From: CAZBBC01 sp964489835
GTDB lineage: Bacteria > Calditrichota > Calditrichia > JAJRVZ01
Length of the DNA: 64,000 bases
Reading direction: 5' to 3'
NCBI GenBank assembly: GCA_964489835.1
Contig: CAZBBC010000007.1
Coordinates: forward strand, 1-64,000
Positions 10,006 to 18,903 of this stretch are shown in pieces. The notes under the pieces are model-generated. The model was given only the letters and a program-made list of their open reading frames with translations. It made no database searches and had not been told where the DNA came from. Made by a program: the position numbers and the translations under genes. The first letter of the stretch is position 1. Each line of letters begins with the position of its first letter.

Positions 10006-10327
10006 CTTTCTCCATCTAATTTTTGTTTCTCGCCCGTCTTCGCCGGGCAGGCGACGACGCTGTGAGAAACAAACTCAGCATTATTTCTTTTTCTCGCAGC
10101 GGCGCAGCGATTATAAATGAAATGAATTATTCACCACGAAGAACACGAAGATCTTATCGAAATTAAGAATTATGAATTTGTACGAGAAGTAATAGGTACT
10201 AATATTATGACATTAATATATTTAAATTCTCAATTCGTAATTATTAATTTTTAATTTCTTTTATCTTCGTGTCCTTTGTGTGCTTCGTGGTTTATAAATA
10301 AGTCAAATGAATTTAGATGTAAAAAAA
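10006..10327. repeat. Gap with dispersed GC-rich palindromes and accessory repeats
   Basis: No gene is seen. A GC-rich inverted segment near 10029-10072 (TCGCCCGTCTTCGCCGGGCAGGCGACGA region) resembles 10755-10825. A pair of inverted motifs around CACCACGAAGAACACGAAG (10132-10150) and CTTCGTGTCCTTTGTGTGCT (10264-10283) brackets an AT-rich core. Confidence 0.5.
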
Positions 10328-10717
10328 TTATAATTTATTTACTATCCTGGTTATTCCGTCTCTCATTAATTCAGTGTTGAAATTGATTACCAGTCCCAAC
10401 TTACATTGTGCGATTTTAAGATATGTTAATAGTTGTTTTTTATGAACAGGTAAGATTTTTTCAACTGATTTTAATTCAACAATTACTTTTTTCTCGACGA
10501 TAAAATCAGCCCTAAATGCAGTATCTAGTTCAATATCACCATATTTGAGCGAAAATACCTTTTGTCTTTCAAAGATCAAATGAATAGCGGACATCTCATA
10601 CGAAAGTATTTCTTCATAGACTGATTCAAAAAGACCCGGCCCAAGATTTTTATGAACTTTAAAACAACAATCCAAAATACTATCTGATATATCATTTTCT
10701 TTCATATTAAAATACAT
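10328..10717 (-). CDS. GxxExxY family protein
   Basis: 129 residues. The name-giving motif is visible as GLFESVYEE near residues 28-36, followed by RADFIVEKKVIVELKSVEKI, the PD-(D/E)xK-like core with the D, E and ELK residues expected of a nuclease fold. The biological role of these small proteins is unknown. They are common beside repeats in environmental genomes, and here too the gene is flanked by GC-rich palindromes. Two close starts exist (ATG 10717 and ATG 10705) and neither has a clear ribosome site. Confidence 0.85.
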   Translation of the reverse strand: MYFNMKENDISDSILDCCFKVHKNLGPGLFESVYEEILSYEMSAIHLIFERQKVFSLKYGDIELDTAFRADFIVEKKVIVELKSVEKILPVHKKQLLTYLKIAQCKLGLVINFNTELMRDGITRIVNKL

Positions 10718-11086
10718 TTAAAAACGCTGCGCCGCCGCGTGAAATAAATAATTCGTAGCGCCATTGCCTGCCCAGCCTGCCCGGCGCAGACGGGCGCAGA
10801 CGTGGCGAAGACGGGCGAGAAATCAATTATTCATATTTACCTCCATCTAAAAGTACAACAATTGTGCCAGGATAAATACGTAGTAATAAAATTAAAACAA
10901 ATAAGAAAATATCAATTATGGAAATATAATATCGATATAACAAGTTTAACTTTTTATAATTAAGCAACTTTTGGATACTAGTATCGGACTTAAAAATTGC
11001 CTACAAAGATTTTTCTCTTTAAAAGCCTGATAATAGCATTTTGGGGATGCATCATATATATATTCCAAACATAAGGAGACAAGAAA
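10718..11086. repeat. Repeat-bearing gap upstream of the DsrE-like gene
   Basis: A GC-rich palindromic segment (10755-10825, with CCCGGCGCAGACGGGCGCAG) is followed by AT-rich DNA. A perfect 12-base palindrome GATACTAGTATC lies at 10974-10985, about 100 bases before the DsrE-like start, and could be an operator. No gene is visible. Confidence 0.45.
10974..10985. promoter_or_regulatory. 12-base perfect palindrome upstream of DsrE-like gene
   Basis: GATACTAGTATC is self-complementary and lies in AT-rich DNA about 100 bases upstream of the start at 11087. It is a candidate regulator site. The regulator is unknown. Confidence 0.25.
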
Positions 11087-11449
11087 ATGGCAAAATTATT
11101 ATTTCATGTACTGACTGGATCAGAAAACCCAACACGTGCATGTTTTCCATTTCTACAAGCTGTAGCGAATAAGGAACGTGGAGACGATGTCGAGATTGCT
11201 GTTGGTGGGGATGCAGTTGTACTCATGCGTGATAGTATTATTGATGCAGTTATTCCAGTAGGTTGGCCTCCATTGAAGGAGACGATGGCAAAGGTTATTG
11301 AACTCGGCATACCCATTTATGTCTGAGGCGGTTGCTCAGTGGCCCGTGGGGTCACAGATGATGATATAAAAAACAAGAACGCCCGTTTTATAAACTTTGC
11401 TGATTCAGCAGAAGCATATGCTACTGCAGAAAAGGTATTTGTATTTTAG
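11087..11449 (+). CDS. DsrE-like sulfur-relay family protein, probable selenoprotein (UGA-Gly-Gly-Cys)
   Basis: The first 79 codons encode a DsrE/DsrF-type fold (MAKLLFHVLTGSENPTRACF at the start), and the frame then meets TGA at 11324-11326. Reading continues in frame for 40 codons: GGCSVARGVTDDDIKNKNAR, then FINFADSAEAYATAEKVFVF and TAG. The post-TGA part has the family-type ending, which would be unlikely if TGA were a true stop. TGA followed by Gly-Gly-Cys makes a UxxC motif equivalent to the CxxC seen in Cys homologues as I recall them. A 7-bp hairpin (11339-11355) follows. AAGGAG sits eight bases before the ATG. Total 120 residues. Alternative: a nonsense-mutated pseudogene. Confidence 0.75.
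11339..11355 (+). promoter_or_regulatory. Candidate bacterial SECIS hairpin of the DsrE-like gene
   Basis: GTGGCCC pairs with GGGTCAC (six Watson-Crick pairs and one G-U pair) around a GTG loop. The loop begins 19 bases after the UGA and starts with G, matching the spacing and loop-G rules described for bacterial SECIS elements. It lies inside the coding region, as bacterial SECIS elements do. Confidence 0.55.
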
Positions 11450-11597
11450 TATTTATTCGACTTTGGTTCTGGGTAAAAACACATTTCATTTTCTCAGATG
11501 ACCTTTTTTTCCAATAACTGACTGTATGCTATTGTAGCCGAAAACTTTGTTTCTTAAAAAAGATTTTAAAAACTGAGTATACACGTAAGGAGTTATC

Positions 11598-11678
11598 ATG
11601 TCCTATGTCTTATATATATTTTTTAGTCTTATTTCTATTTCCATTGGCGAAACATGCCGGGAGTCAGACAATGAATAA
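11598..11678 (+). other. Short leader ORF or displaced N-terminus overlapping the nitrilase start
   Basis: ATG at 11598, five bases after AAGGAG, opens a 26-codon frame with a hydrophobic stretch (YVLYIFFSLISISIG). It ends at TAA 11676-11678, overlapping the nitrilase ATG at 11671. It could couple translation, or it could be an old signal peptide thrown out of frame, since the nitrilase frame upstream of 11671 is also hydrophobic. Confidence 0.35.
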
Positions 11679-12585
11679 TCAAATCATTAAAGTTGCCGCG
11701 GCACAGGCAGCTCCGGTTTTTTTAAACAGAAAAGGTACCGTAGAAAAAGCCTGTCAGTTTATTGCTGAAGCCGGAAAAAATGGTGCAAAATTAGTTGTAT
11801 TTCCTGAAGCATTTATCCCCGGATATCCGGATTGGGTGTGGGTGGTGCCAAACAGCAAAAATGCTCTATTAAATGAATTGTATTCCAAATTGGTACAGAA
11901 TGCTGTAACAATTCCCGATGAATCGACCGATTTACTTTGTGCGGCGGCAAAAAAAGCTAAAATTCATGTCGTAATGGGAATAAGTGAACGTAATGCTGAG
12001 GCAAGTAATGCAAGTCTTTATAATACACTTTTATATATTGATGATCAGGGTAAAATTATGGGCAAACACAGAAAACTGATACCTACCGGAGGTGAACGTT
12101 TAATTTGGGCTCAGGGTGATGGTACTACATTACAGGTGTTTGAAACACCGTTTGCAAAACTGGGTGGCCTGATATGTTGGGAAAATTATATGCCACTTGC
12201 CCGAACTGCCATGTATAGTGATGGCGCGCAAATACTTGCGACTCCGACTTGGGATAAAAGTGATAACTGGTTGCAAAGTATACAACATATTGCCAGGGAA
12301 GGCGGTTTGTATGTTATCAGTTGTTGCATGGCTCTTAAAATGAGTGATATTCCTGATCGGTATGAGTTTAGGAATTCCTATCCTGAAGGCAGAGAATGGA
12401 TAAATTCCGGTAAGAGTTGTATAGTCAGTCCACAGGGAGAGATTATCGCTGGTCCTTTGGAAATGAAAGAAGAAATTCTCTATGCTGAGATTGATCTTAA
12501 CCAGATTATTGAGTCAAAAAGAATGTTCGATGCGGCGGGTCATTATGCCCGGCCCGATGTTTTTGAATTTAGAGTTAATAAATAA
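11671..12585 (+). CDS. Nitrilase (carbon-nitrogen hydrolase superfamily)
   Basis: 304 residues from the chosen ATG. The Glu-Lys-Cys triad is visible: E46 in VVFPEAFIPGYPDW, K135 in GKHRKLIPTGGE and C169 in GGLICWENY. The FIPGYPDW and GERLIWAQGDG segments place it in the true nitrilase branch, which converts nitriles to carboxylic acids and ammonia, rather than among amidases. The frame is open from 11605 and that extension (SYIYFLVLFLFPLA) looks like a signal peptide, but GGGAG seven bases before 11671 and the family's usual N-terminus favour the shorter form. The substrate cannot be told. It follows the DsrE-like gene by about 220 bases. Confidence 0.9.
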   Translation: MNNQIIKVAAAQAAPVFLNRKGTVEKACQFIAEAGKNGAKLVVFPEAFIPGYPDWVWVVPNSKNALLNELYSKLVQNAVTIPDESTDLLCAAAKKAKIHVVMGISERNAEASNASLYNTLLYIDDQGKIMGKHRKLIPTGGERLIWAQGDGTTLQVFETPFAKLGGLICWENYMPLARTAMYSDGAQILATPTWDKSDNWLQSIQHIAREGGLYVISCCMALKMSDIPDRYEFRNSYPEGREWINSGKSCIVSPQGEIIAGPLEMKEEILYAEIDLNQIIESKRMFDAAGHYARPDVFEFRVNK

Positions 12586-12666
12586 TAAAACACTGAATCC
12601 GGTTCACACACAGGAAGATATTAATTCCCAGGTTAAGGATTCCAATGAAATATTAAAAAGGCTAAA

Positions 12667-13656
12667 TTAAACCACAGTTATCACCACATTTCCCTTTTTG
12701 TGGCCTTTGTCGACATATCTGTGTGCCTCGACAATTTGTTCTAGTGGATAGCTTTTATCTATAACCGGTTTTATCTTTCCCGCCTCCATCAGCTCTTTGA
12801 GCAAGACTAGATCTTTAGTCCTTTCGTTTGGTGGCCTCAAACCTGTTGCCGCAATCTTTACCTTTTTTTTACCGAACATTGCAGTCCATAGCACTTGGGG
12901 AAAAATTCCCAGTCCTATACCAGCTTCAAGAAAAATTCCTTTTTGTGTTAGAGACCTTTTACACTGTGAAAATGAAATTTTGCCTACGGTGTCAAATATA
13001 ATATCATACGTCTGACCGGTTTTTATAAAATCCTCTTTCGTGTAATCAATCACCTTATCAGCACCAATAGATTGTACCAATTCCAAATTTGTGGTACTGC
13101 ATACTCCGGTAACTTCTGCTTCAAAGTACTTGGCAATCTGAACCGCAGCTGCACCTAAACTTCCGGAAGCTCCATTGATAAGAATATTTTGCCCACTTTG
13201 AATATTTCCTGTATCTCTTAGGAAAGGTAATGATGTTAAAAATCCGTCAATGCTGGAGGCGGCTTCTTCATAGGTCATATTGGTTGGTTTTATGGTTAGT
13301 ACTCCGTCTTCAGGCAGACATATATATTCGGCATTAGCACCAAAACCAGGTCCGGCAGTTCCAAAAACCTGGTCCCCTTTCTTAAATAATTTAACGTCTT
13401 TGCCTACTGCTTCAATTTCGCCGGCTAATTCTTCTCCCAGTGTAGTTATTTTTGGTTTTGTAAGACCGGTAAATGATCTTGAAAAATATGGCATTCCCTT
13501 TCGAAAGGTGCACTCCGTTGCGGTTACGGTTGTAGCGAAAATTTTTATCAGTACCTCGTTGTCTTTCGGAGCAGGTTTATCAACTTCTTTGAGCTGAAGA
13601 ACCTCCGGTGGTCCGTATTCTGTGTATACAATTGCTTTCATTTTTCTATTATCCAT
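12667..13656 (-). CDS. NAD(P)-dependent quinone-oxidoreductase-like dehydrogenase (MDR superfamily)
   Basis: 329 residues. The GroES-like N-terminal domain starts MKAIVYTEYGPPEVLQLKEV. The Rossmann NAD(P) motif GASGSLGAAAVQIAKYF lies near residue 155. The catalytic-zinc cysteine of classical alcohol dehydrogenases is absent (TVTATECTFRKG in its place), so it belongs with zinc-free quinone oxidoreductases and related reductases. The substrate is unknown. Two starts are close together (13656 and 13641); the second begins at the conserved MKAIVY, but neither has a clear ribosome site. It converges with the nitrilase. Confidence 0.85.
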   Translation of the reverse strand: MDNRKMKAIVYTEYGPPEVLQLKEVDKPAPKDNEVLIKIFATTVTATECTFRKGMPYFSRSFTGLTKPKITTLGEELAGEIEAVGKDVKLFKKGDQVFGTAGPGFGANAEYICLPEDGVLTIKPTNMTYEEAASSIDGFLTSLPFLRDTGNIQSGQNILINGASGSLGAAAVQIAKYFEAEVTGVCSTTNLELVQSIGADKVIDYTKEDFIKTGQTYDIIFDTVGKISFSQCKRSLTQKGIFLEAGIGLGIFPQVLWTAMFGKKKVKIAATGLRPPNERTKDLVLLKELMEAGKIKPVIDKSYPLEQIVEAHRYVDKGHKKGNVVITVV

Positions 13657-13699
13657 TTTTAATTAATAAATATTTTTAAAATTGTATTGAAAAGTCATA

Positions 13700-14163
13700 T
13701 CACGATTGATCCTTTACACCTTTAAACAAAAGCCAAAAGGTCAGTGACAATTCACCAACAATACCGGGTACAACAACTGTGATCATAAATAAATCTTTGT
13801 ATTCGATGTAATTGGGAAGGATAAAATTTGCAATACACTTAAAAGATTATATAAAACGATTCCAAAAATAGTGCTATTAACTAACCTCAACCAACCCGAA
13901 AACAATGAAAGATTCTTATTAACCGGTTTGAGTATAACATAAAGTGCCCAGGCCACTACCACATCAAAAACAACCATGATGATAAAACTTAAAATACCGA
14001 TGCGATAAAGAAAATCGATACTAATGATATTGTTTGCAGTTGTTGCAGCATCTCCGGGAACCATAAGATTCTCGAGAACAAAAAAGTTAGAGAAGATACC
14101 GGTTATAAAGATGATTAAATATCCGAACCCCGCGATTTTTGAAATCTTTTTGTTTGAATTCAT
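13700..14163 (-). pseudogene. Decayed DUF4386 membrane protein gene
   Basis: The open part (14163-13783) encodes about 126 residues with the DUF4386 N-terminal half: membrane segments, AGFGYLIIFITGIFSNFFVL and LYRIGILSFIIMVVFDVVVA. The family is normally near 220-230 residues. The family's C-terminal piece is present just downstream in another frame (PNYIEYKDLF, then VVPGIVGELSLTFWLLFKGV, ending at 13700). The middle, about 70 residues, is missing. An internal deletion plus frame change therefore explains both fragments, and the gene is probably dead. No function is known for the family beyond membrane location. Confidence 0.7.
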
Positions 14164-14562
14164 TTCTTCCTCTTTTTTTTAAAAATATTTACTAACGCTT
14201 ATTAAGCGTTTTAAAATTCCCGACGAGGGCAACTTTTCAATCATTTCTAATTTATTAATTCGATAAATATGAAAAATATTTGGTGACGTGATTTTAAGTG
14301 ATTATTAATAACTATAAGGTTAACAGACACTTATGATAGTTCATTTTCAATCATTATTAAATCATTAAATTATTCGTTGCGTCGCAGCGGCGTCGCGAGA
14401 AATCAGATTATCATATGTACTATTATCCAAGAAAACAACAATTGTGCCATGATAAAATGGAAGGGATAATAGAGGTCTGAGTAGCAGAGAAACGGAGACC
14501 GGAGTCCGGAAACCGCAAACCGCAAGGATGCAATGAAAGCGCAGGCTCCACAATGGTTTTAT
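14164..14562. other. Gap with no gene seen
   Basis: Mostly AT-rich DNA with one GC palindromic island near 14372-14402 (TTGCGTCGCAGCGGCGTCGC region) that resembles islands at 10730 and 16579, and a CCGCAAGGATGCAATG motif at 14519 related to the repeat at 7139. No convincing coding signal on either strand. Confidence 0.5.
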
Positions 14563-16524
14563 TTATTTTTTGCCAACGGTTACCCCAGGCCAGTCATCGG
14601 TCCGAAAAGGCGAAGCCGGAAAGCCTTCCCTGTTATACAAATTTACATCGTCAGGATTATCAGCCCAGCCATACCGTACCGCCACCGGTTTTTCAATGGC
14701 ATCATTAAAAACACAAACATCATCCCCGTCAATATAGGCTTTGGCCCATACGAATTTTTTGTCTTTCCCAGCCAAGGAAAAACCTTTTAAATAACCATAG
14801 CGATCCTTTATCATAAGACCGGAACCAATATTGCTAAAACTAATTCGGATTTTACTACCTTCGGTTTTCATTGATTTAAATAATGGACCCGTATAGACGA
14901 TATCCTGACCATAGGCAATTTTTTTGGCATTCTGAGCCAGCCGGTATCCTACATCCTGTTTGTTGCGGGGATGGATATTGTCCGCTTGGCCAATGTCGAT
15001 AATCACAGCCATCCCTGTATTCGGCAGTTTTAGAGCCATCGTCTGAGCCTCTCTCAATTCTGCCCAATCGCTTTCGCCCGGTTCTTCAGACGCTTTTTTA
15101 AAATTGGCTAATTGGACATAAAGAAAAGGGAAATCACCCTGTCCCCAATGTTCGCGCCAATCGGTAATCATGGCCGGAAATATATCGCGGTACTGATACG
15201 CACGTCCGGCATTGGATTCGCCCTGATACCAAATCGCTCCTTTGATTGTAAAAGGAATGAGTGGATTTATCATCGCATTGTATAGTAAGGTCGGGTACGA
15301 ATTAGGTCCGACTTGAACAATTTTAGGCATCTCACTCCGGCCGATTTGATAGGACCACTCACCGGCCAGGCTTATTTTTTGATTATCACCGATCACATAA
15401 TAAACCTCATCTTGCTTACCCCAGATACCTCCCCCACCACCATAGTCCGTAACCCGAACACAAATAATATTTTTACCGCTTTTAAGCACTTCCGGCGCCA
15501 CCTTATATTCACGTACCTTATCAGGTATTCGCTCGATTGAACCGACCTGGATACCGTTAATGTAAGTATTATCTGAATTATCTACCGGGCCGAGATGTAA
15601 CAACAAACCCTTTACTGCTTCTTCCGCTGTGAGCGTTATCTCCTTCATAAACCAGACAATGCCATCCAGACCTGTCAAGCCGGCCTCCTCCCATCGCTGG
15701 GGGATAGTCATCTTCTGCCAGTATACAGGGACCGATGAATGCATATACCATTTTTCGTTCATTCCGAGATCACCGCCCCCTTCCCGCAACTCTCTAATTG
15801 CAGCATCATACTGTTTTTCAAGATCAGTTTTCTCCAATTCGGCCAACTTATCGGAAAATTCAGAAAACTTTTCGATGGTCCCCCGGCTCGTCCAGGTTTC
15901 CGATACAGTCCCCCCCCAACTGGTATTGATTAAGCCTATGGGAACATCGAGGGATTTATTCAACTCCCGTCCAAAAAAATAACCGACAGCTGAGAATCGC
16001 TCAATAGTGGAAGAATTGCAGATCTGCCATTCTCCTTCCGATAGATCCTCTTTTTGTACTGAACTCAATGCACGTTTGACTGTAAACAGACGGATGCCCG
16101 GATGATCAGCATTCGCAATTTCCTGATCAGCATTATTTGAATTTGATACGGTCCATTCCATGTTTGATTGACCGGAACAAATCCACACCTCACCAATCAG
16201 GATATTTTTTAACTCTATTTTGTTTTTAGCCTGCACGGTCATTTTATATGGTCCGCCTGCCGACATAGACTTTAATTTCACTTGCCAGTTTCCATTTTTA
16301 TCACTGGTACTTTTAATCGTTTGACCATTAAAACTGACGGTCACTTTTTCACCTTCATCTGCCCAACCCCAAATCCTCACCGGCCTATCCTGCTGCAAAA
16401 CCATGTTGTCCGAGAATATTTTAGGAAGTGAAACTTCAGCCATGATACTTTGTATACTGGCAACAATACTGAAAAGTATGATAAATGCTTTAGTCATGCT
16501 GGATAAATTTACTCTTGTCCCCAT
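14563..16524 (-). CDS. Sialate O-acetylesterase family SGNH hydrolase
   Basis: 653 residues. A signal peptide lies at residues about 10-29 (TKAFIILFSIVASIQSIMA). The first sequence block GEVWICSGQSNMEW carries the nucleophile S120. WYQGESNAGRAYQYRDIFPA and DIGQADNIHPRNKQDVG follow, the latter carrying the catalytic Asp/His. An inserted beta-sandwich lies in the middle (about 255-390). The family removes 9-O-acetyl groups from sialic acids or acetyl groups from other glycans, outside the cytoplasm. GGAGG stands eight bases before the ATG. A sialidase-like lipoprotein is encoded at 28159, so both may serve glycan scavenging, but they are not in one operon. Confidence 0.9.
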   Translation of the reverse strand: MGTRVNLSSMTKAFIILFSIVASIQSIMAEVSLPKIFSDNMVLQQDRPVRIWGWADEGEKVTVSFNGQTIKSTSDKNGNWQVKLKSMSAGGPYKMTVQAKNKIELKNILIGEVWICSGQSNMEWTVSNSNNADQEIANADHPGIRLFTVKRALSSVQKEDLSEGEWQICNSSTIERFSAVGYFFGRELNKSLDVPIGLINTSWGGTVSETWTSRGTIEKFSEFSDKLAELEKTDLEKQYDAAIRELREGGGDLGMNEKWYMHSSVPVYWQKMTIPQRWEEAGLTGLDGIVWFMKEITLTAEEAVKGLLLHLGPVDNSDNTYINGIQVGSIERIPDKVREYKVAPEVLKSGKNIICVRVTDYGGGGGIWGKQDEVYYVIGDNQKISLAGEWSYQIGRSEMPKIVQVGPNSYPTLLYNAMINPLIPFTIKGAIWYQGESNAGRAYQYRDIFPAMITDWREHWGQGDFPFLYVQLANFKKASEEPGESDWAELREAQTMALKLPNTGMAVIIDIGQADNIHPRNKQDVGYRLAQNAKKIAYGQDIVYTGPLFKSMKTEGSKIRISFSNIGSGLMIKDRYGYLKGFSLAGKDKKFVWAKAYIDGDDVCVFNDAIEKPVAVRYGWADNPDDVNLYNREGFPASPFRTDDWPGVTVGKK

Positions 16525-16574
16525 TATTGGATCCTCCCTTTATAACTAATACTATGATACCATAAACTTTGTTA

Positions 16575-16632
16575 TTTCCGCTGCGGCGCCGCCCGCCTCT
16601 GGCGGGGGCAGGGATCGCCGGGGCGATTAGCA
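16575..16632. repeat. GC-rich dispersed repeat family B
   Basis: The complement of this segment contains CCCTGCCCCCGCCAGAGGCG followed by GGCGGCGCCGCAGCGGAAAT and matches 44977-45035 over about 55 bases with a handful of differences. It stands just upstream of the esterase gene. Related GC palindromes occur near 10050, 10790, 14380 and 55025. Confidence 0.6.
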
Positions 16633-16738
16633 AAAATTTTCATTTTTTAACCATAGGTTGATTACCAAACCAGTGGACATCAACCACAGGATGATCATCC
16701 GTACCTCGAAATATATATCAGAAAACGACATCATCAAT

Positions 16739-18538
16739 TTATTCCGGCATAAATGAAACAGCTGCCGCACCAATACCGGCATTCATGCCGATGACTGGTG
16801 AAATATTAACCGTTGAAACCGGTAAAAATCCGGTTAGTTTCTGCATCTCGTTCGTATACCAATCAGCGGCTTCCGGATTCTGGGCGTGCATGATAATATA
16901 ATTCCATATCCGGCGATTACCAATTTCCCTCCTAATAGTCCGCATAACCTTTTTCATATTGCCCTTCTGGCTGAACGATTTATCAAACAATTCTGACCGG
17001 CCCTGCTTATCCATCGATACGATCGGATTTATATTCAACCACTTGGCCATTTTTCCTTTTACATAGGAAACCCTGCCCCCGCGAACCATATACTCAAGGG
17101 TCCTGACGCTGACCAGGATCCGGGTTTCGGCGATCCAGGTTTCCAGGGAATCTATAATACTCTCATGTGATATCCCATTTTCAATGGCCTTGACCACACG
17201 CAGAACCAACAGACCCAATCCGCCGGACAGATTTTTGGAATCCGCCACATAGATGCGTTTACCGGTTTTTTCGCCGATCTTCTCTGCCGCTTTCCGGCTA
17301 CTATCACAGGTACCGCTGAATTTTCCGCTCAGGTGGAGGGCAATGACCGAATCATAATGGGCGGTTAATCTCGAATAGAGATCCAAAAAAGTCTTTTCAT
17401 TGATCTGGGCTGTTTTTGGAAATTCCGGTTCATGATCCAGGAGTTGATAAAACTGACGGGGCTTAATGGTGCGTTTATCCAGGTAGTGATTTTCACCGAA
17501 TTGAATATTGATGGGCAGCATTTGGATCTGATAGTCATCTAAGATTTTCTCATCCAGATCACAGGTTGAGTCTGTTACCAGGGCAATGGGCCATTTGCGA
17601 TCATGAACAATCTGATTCTGTCTGAGCATGTCATCAGCTTTCTGAAAGGTCAGCGTGCCCACATCCTTGAGCGTATTAAATAGATCTGCGGGCCGGTCTG
17701 TATGGACATGAATGCGTCTAAACTGGGGAGATCCGGCAACGACCGTTGAATCACCAAAATCAAGCAGTATTTTTCTCAATGGTTCATTTTTAATTGAAAT
17801 ATTTTTAATGAGAGCTTCCGTACAAAAACGATAATTGAGATCCCTCTCAACAATATCCGGTTCATGAATGGAGTCTTCGGAAACCCCCAAGGTTTCTTTT
17901 CGTAATTGGCGGAAATTTCCCCGTCGAATTAGATCAAAGATCCCCTCGACGAAAAGTACAAATCCTTTAGCTCCGGCATCCACCACATTGTTTTTTGCCA
18001 AAACGTCCAGTTTATTCTTCGTCTCCTGTAGCGAGCGATGCAATACTTCCATTGATTCAGCGATGGCCTGTTTGAAATCCTTGAATTTTTCTTTCCGCTG
18101 ATAGAGAAAATCCGCCCATTCCCGCATGACGGTGAGCATAGTACCTTCAACAGGTTCAGATAAGGCCTGGTAGACCAGGTCAACGGATTTGCGGAGACCA
18201 CCGGCAAACTCTGAGAGCGTTAATGACTGCTTGTCGCCAATTTCGGTGCTGAATCCATATAAAAATTGGGCAAAGATAATGCCTGAATTTCCCCGTGCCC
18301 CAATTAAAGCGGCTTCCGCGACCTGCGTTGCTGTTTTTTTGATGGATGGTTGCGGCCGAAGGCTGGTGGTAACCGAGCGGACCGTGGAGGCAAGATTTGT
18401 GCCGGTATCATGATCACTCACTGGAAATACATTGATACTGTCAATCTCCGCCTGATGTTGAAATATTTTCTGGGCACCAGCGAGGAAGGTATAATACAGG
18501 TTTCTTCCGTCTATGGTCTGTAGCAGGTTTTTACTCAT
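16739..18538 (-). CDS. DAK2-DegV fusion protein (fatty acid kinase FakA-FakB-like)
   Basis: 599 residues in two parts. Residues about 1-200 are a DAK2 kinase-type domain with the metal/nucleotide loop VFPVSDHDTGTN (37-48) and GARGNSGIIFAQF. A linker follows, and residues about 315-595 form a DegV lipid-binding domain starting IALVTDSTCDLD. In Firmicutes FakA (DAK2) phosphorylates a fatty acid held by FakB (DegV); here both are on one chain, which is consistent with a self-contained fatty acid kinase. FakA usually reads DGDTGTN, so the His at the second position is a change from that form. Cytoplasmic. It stands alone, with no partner phospholipid gene next to it. Confidence 0.88.
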   Translation of the reverse strand: MSKNLLQTIDGRNLYYTFLAGAQKIFQHQAEIDSINVFPVSDHDTGTNLASTVRSVTTSLRPQPSIKKTATQVAEAALIGARGNSGIIFAQFLYGFSTEIGDKQSLTLSEFAGGLRKSVDLVYQALSEPVEGTMLTVMREWADFLYQRKEKFKDFKQAIAESMEVLHRSLQETKNKLDVLAKNNVVDAGAKGFVLFVEGIFDLIRRGNFRQLRKETLGVSEDSIHEPDIVERDLNYRFCTEALIKNISIKNEPLRKILLDFGDSTVVAGSPQFRRIHVHTDRPADLFNTLKDVGTLTFQKADDMLRQNQIVHDRKWPIALVTDSTCDLDEKILDDYQIQMLPINIQFGENHYLDKRTIKPRQFYQLLDHEPEFPKTAQINEKTFLDLYSRLTAHYDSVIALHLSGKFSGTCDSSRKAAEKIGEKTGKRIYVADSKNLSGGLGLLVLRVVKAIENGISHESIIDSLETWIAETRILVSVRTLEYMVRGGRVSYVKGKMAKWLNINPIVSMDKQGRSELFDKSFSQKGNMKKVMRTIRREIGNRRIWNYIIMHAQNPEAADWYTNEMQKLTGFLPVSTVNISPVIGMNAGIGAAAVSFMPE

Positions 18539-18903
18539 CGTCCGACTAAAATTAAATTTTGAAGAAATATAATTAATTATTTTCGCCTATCCAATCAAAT
18601 CCGAAATTCCCAAGCACTATCGATAAATTTTAAACTGAGAATTTATCATCCAATATTTTGATCGCTTTTGCCATCACACACATCTTTAATCACCAAAACA
18701 CTTTTAGATTCTTCGTTTTTAAATTAGGGAGAATATTTCTAACCTTTAAACGGAAACAAGGATTAATGGTTTTTGATTTAAGAATTGACGATATAGTAAT
18801 ATATTCATTTCAGTCGAGCTCAGCGAGACCAGTTGAGTGATAAAAAAAATCCGGTCAGATTTTATGGATCTGACCGGATCGAGAGTTATTTTGCCAATAT
18901 AGA
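18539..18903. other. Gap; terminator at its left end
   Basis: Apart from the terminator at 18842-18879 I see no gene or strong repeat. It separates the DAK2-DegV gene from the end of the lipocalin/DUF4397 pair. Confidence 0.5.
18842..18879 (-). terminator. Rho-independent terminator of the lipocalin/DUF4397 operon
   Basis: A perfect 12-bp stem, ATCCGGTCAGAT with its exact complement, around a 7-base loop is followed on the minus strand by seven T. It lies 25 bases after the DUF4397 stop. Confidence 0.9.
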
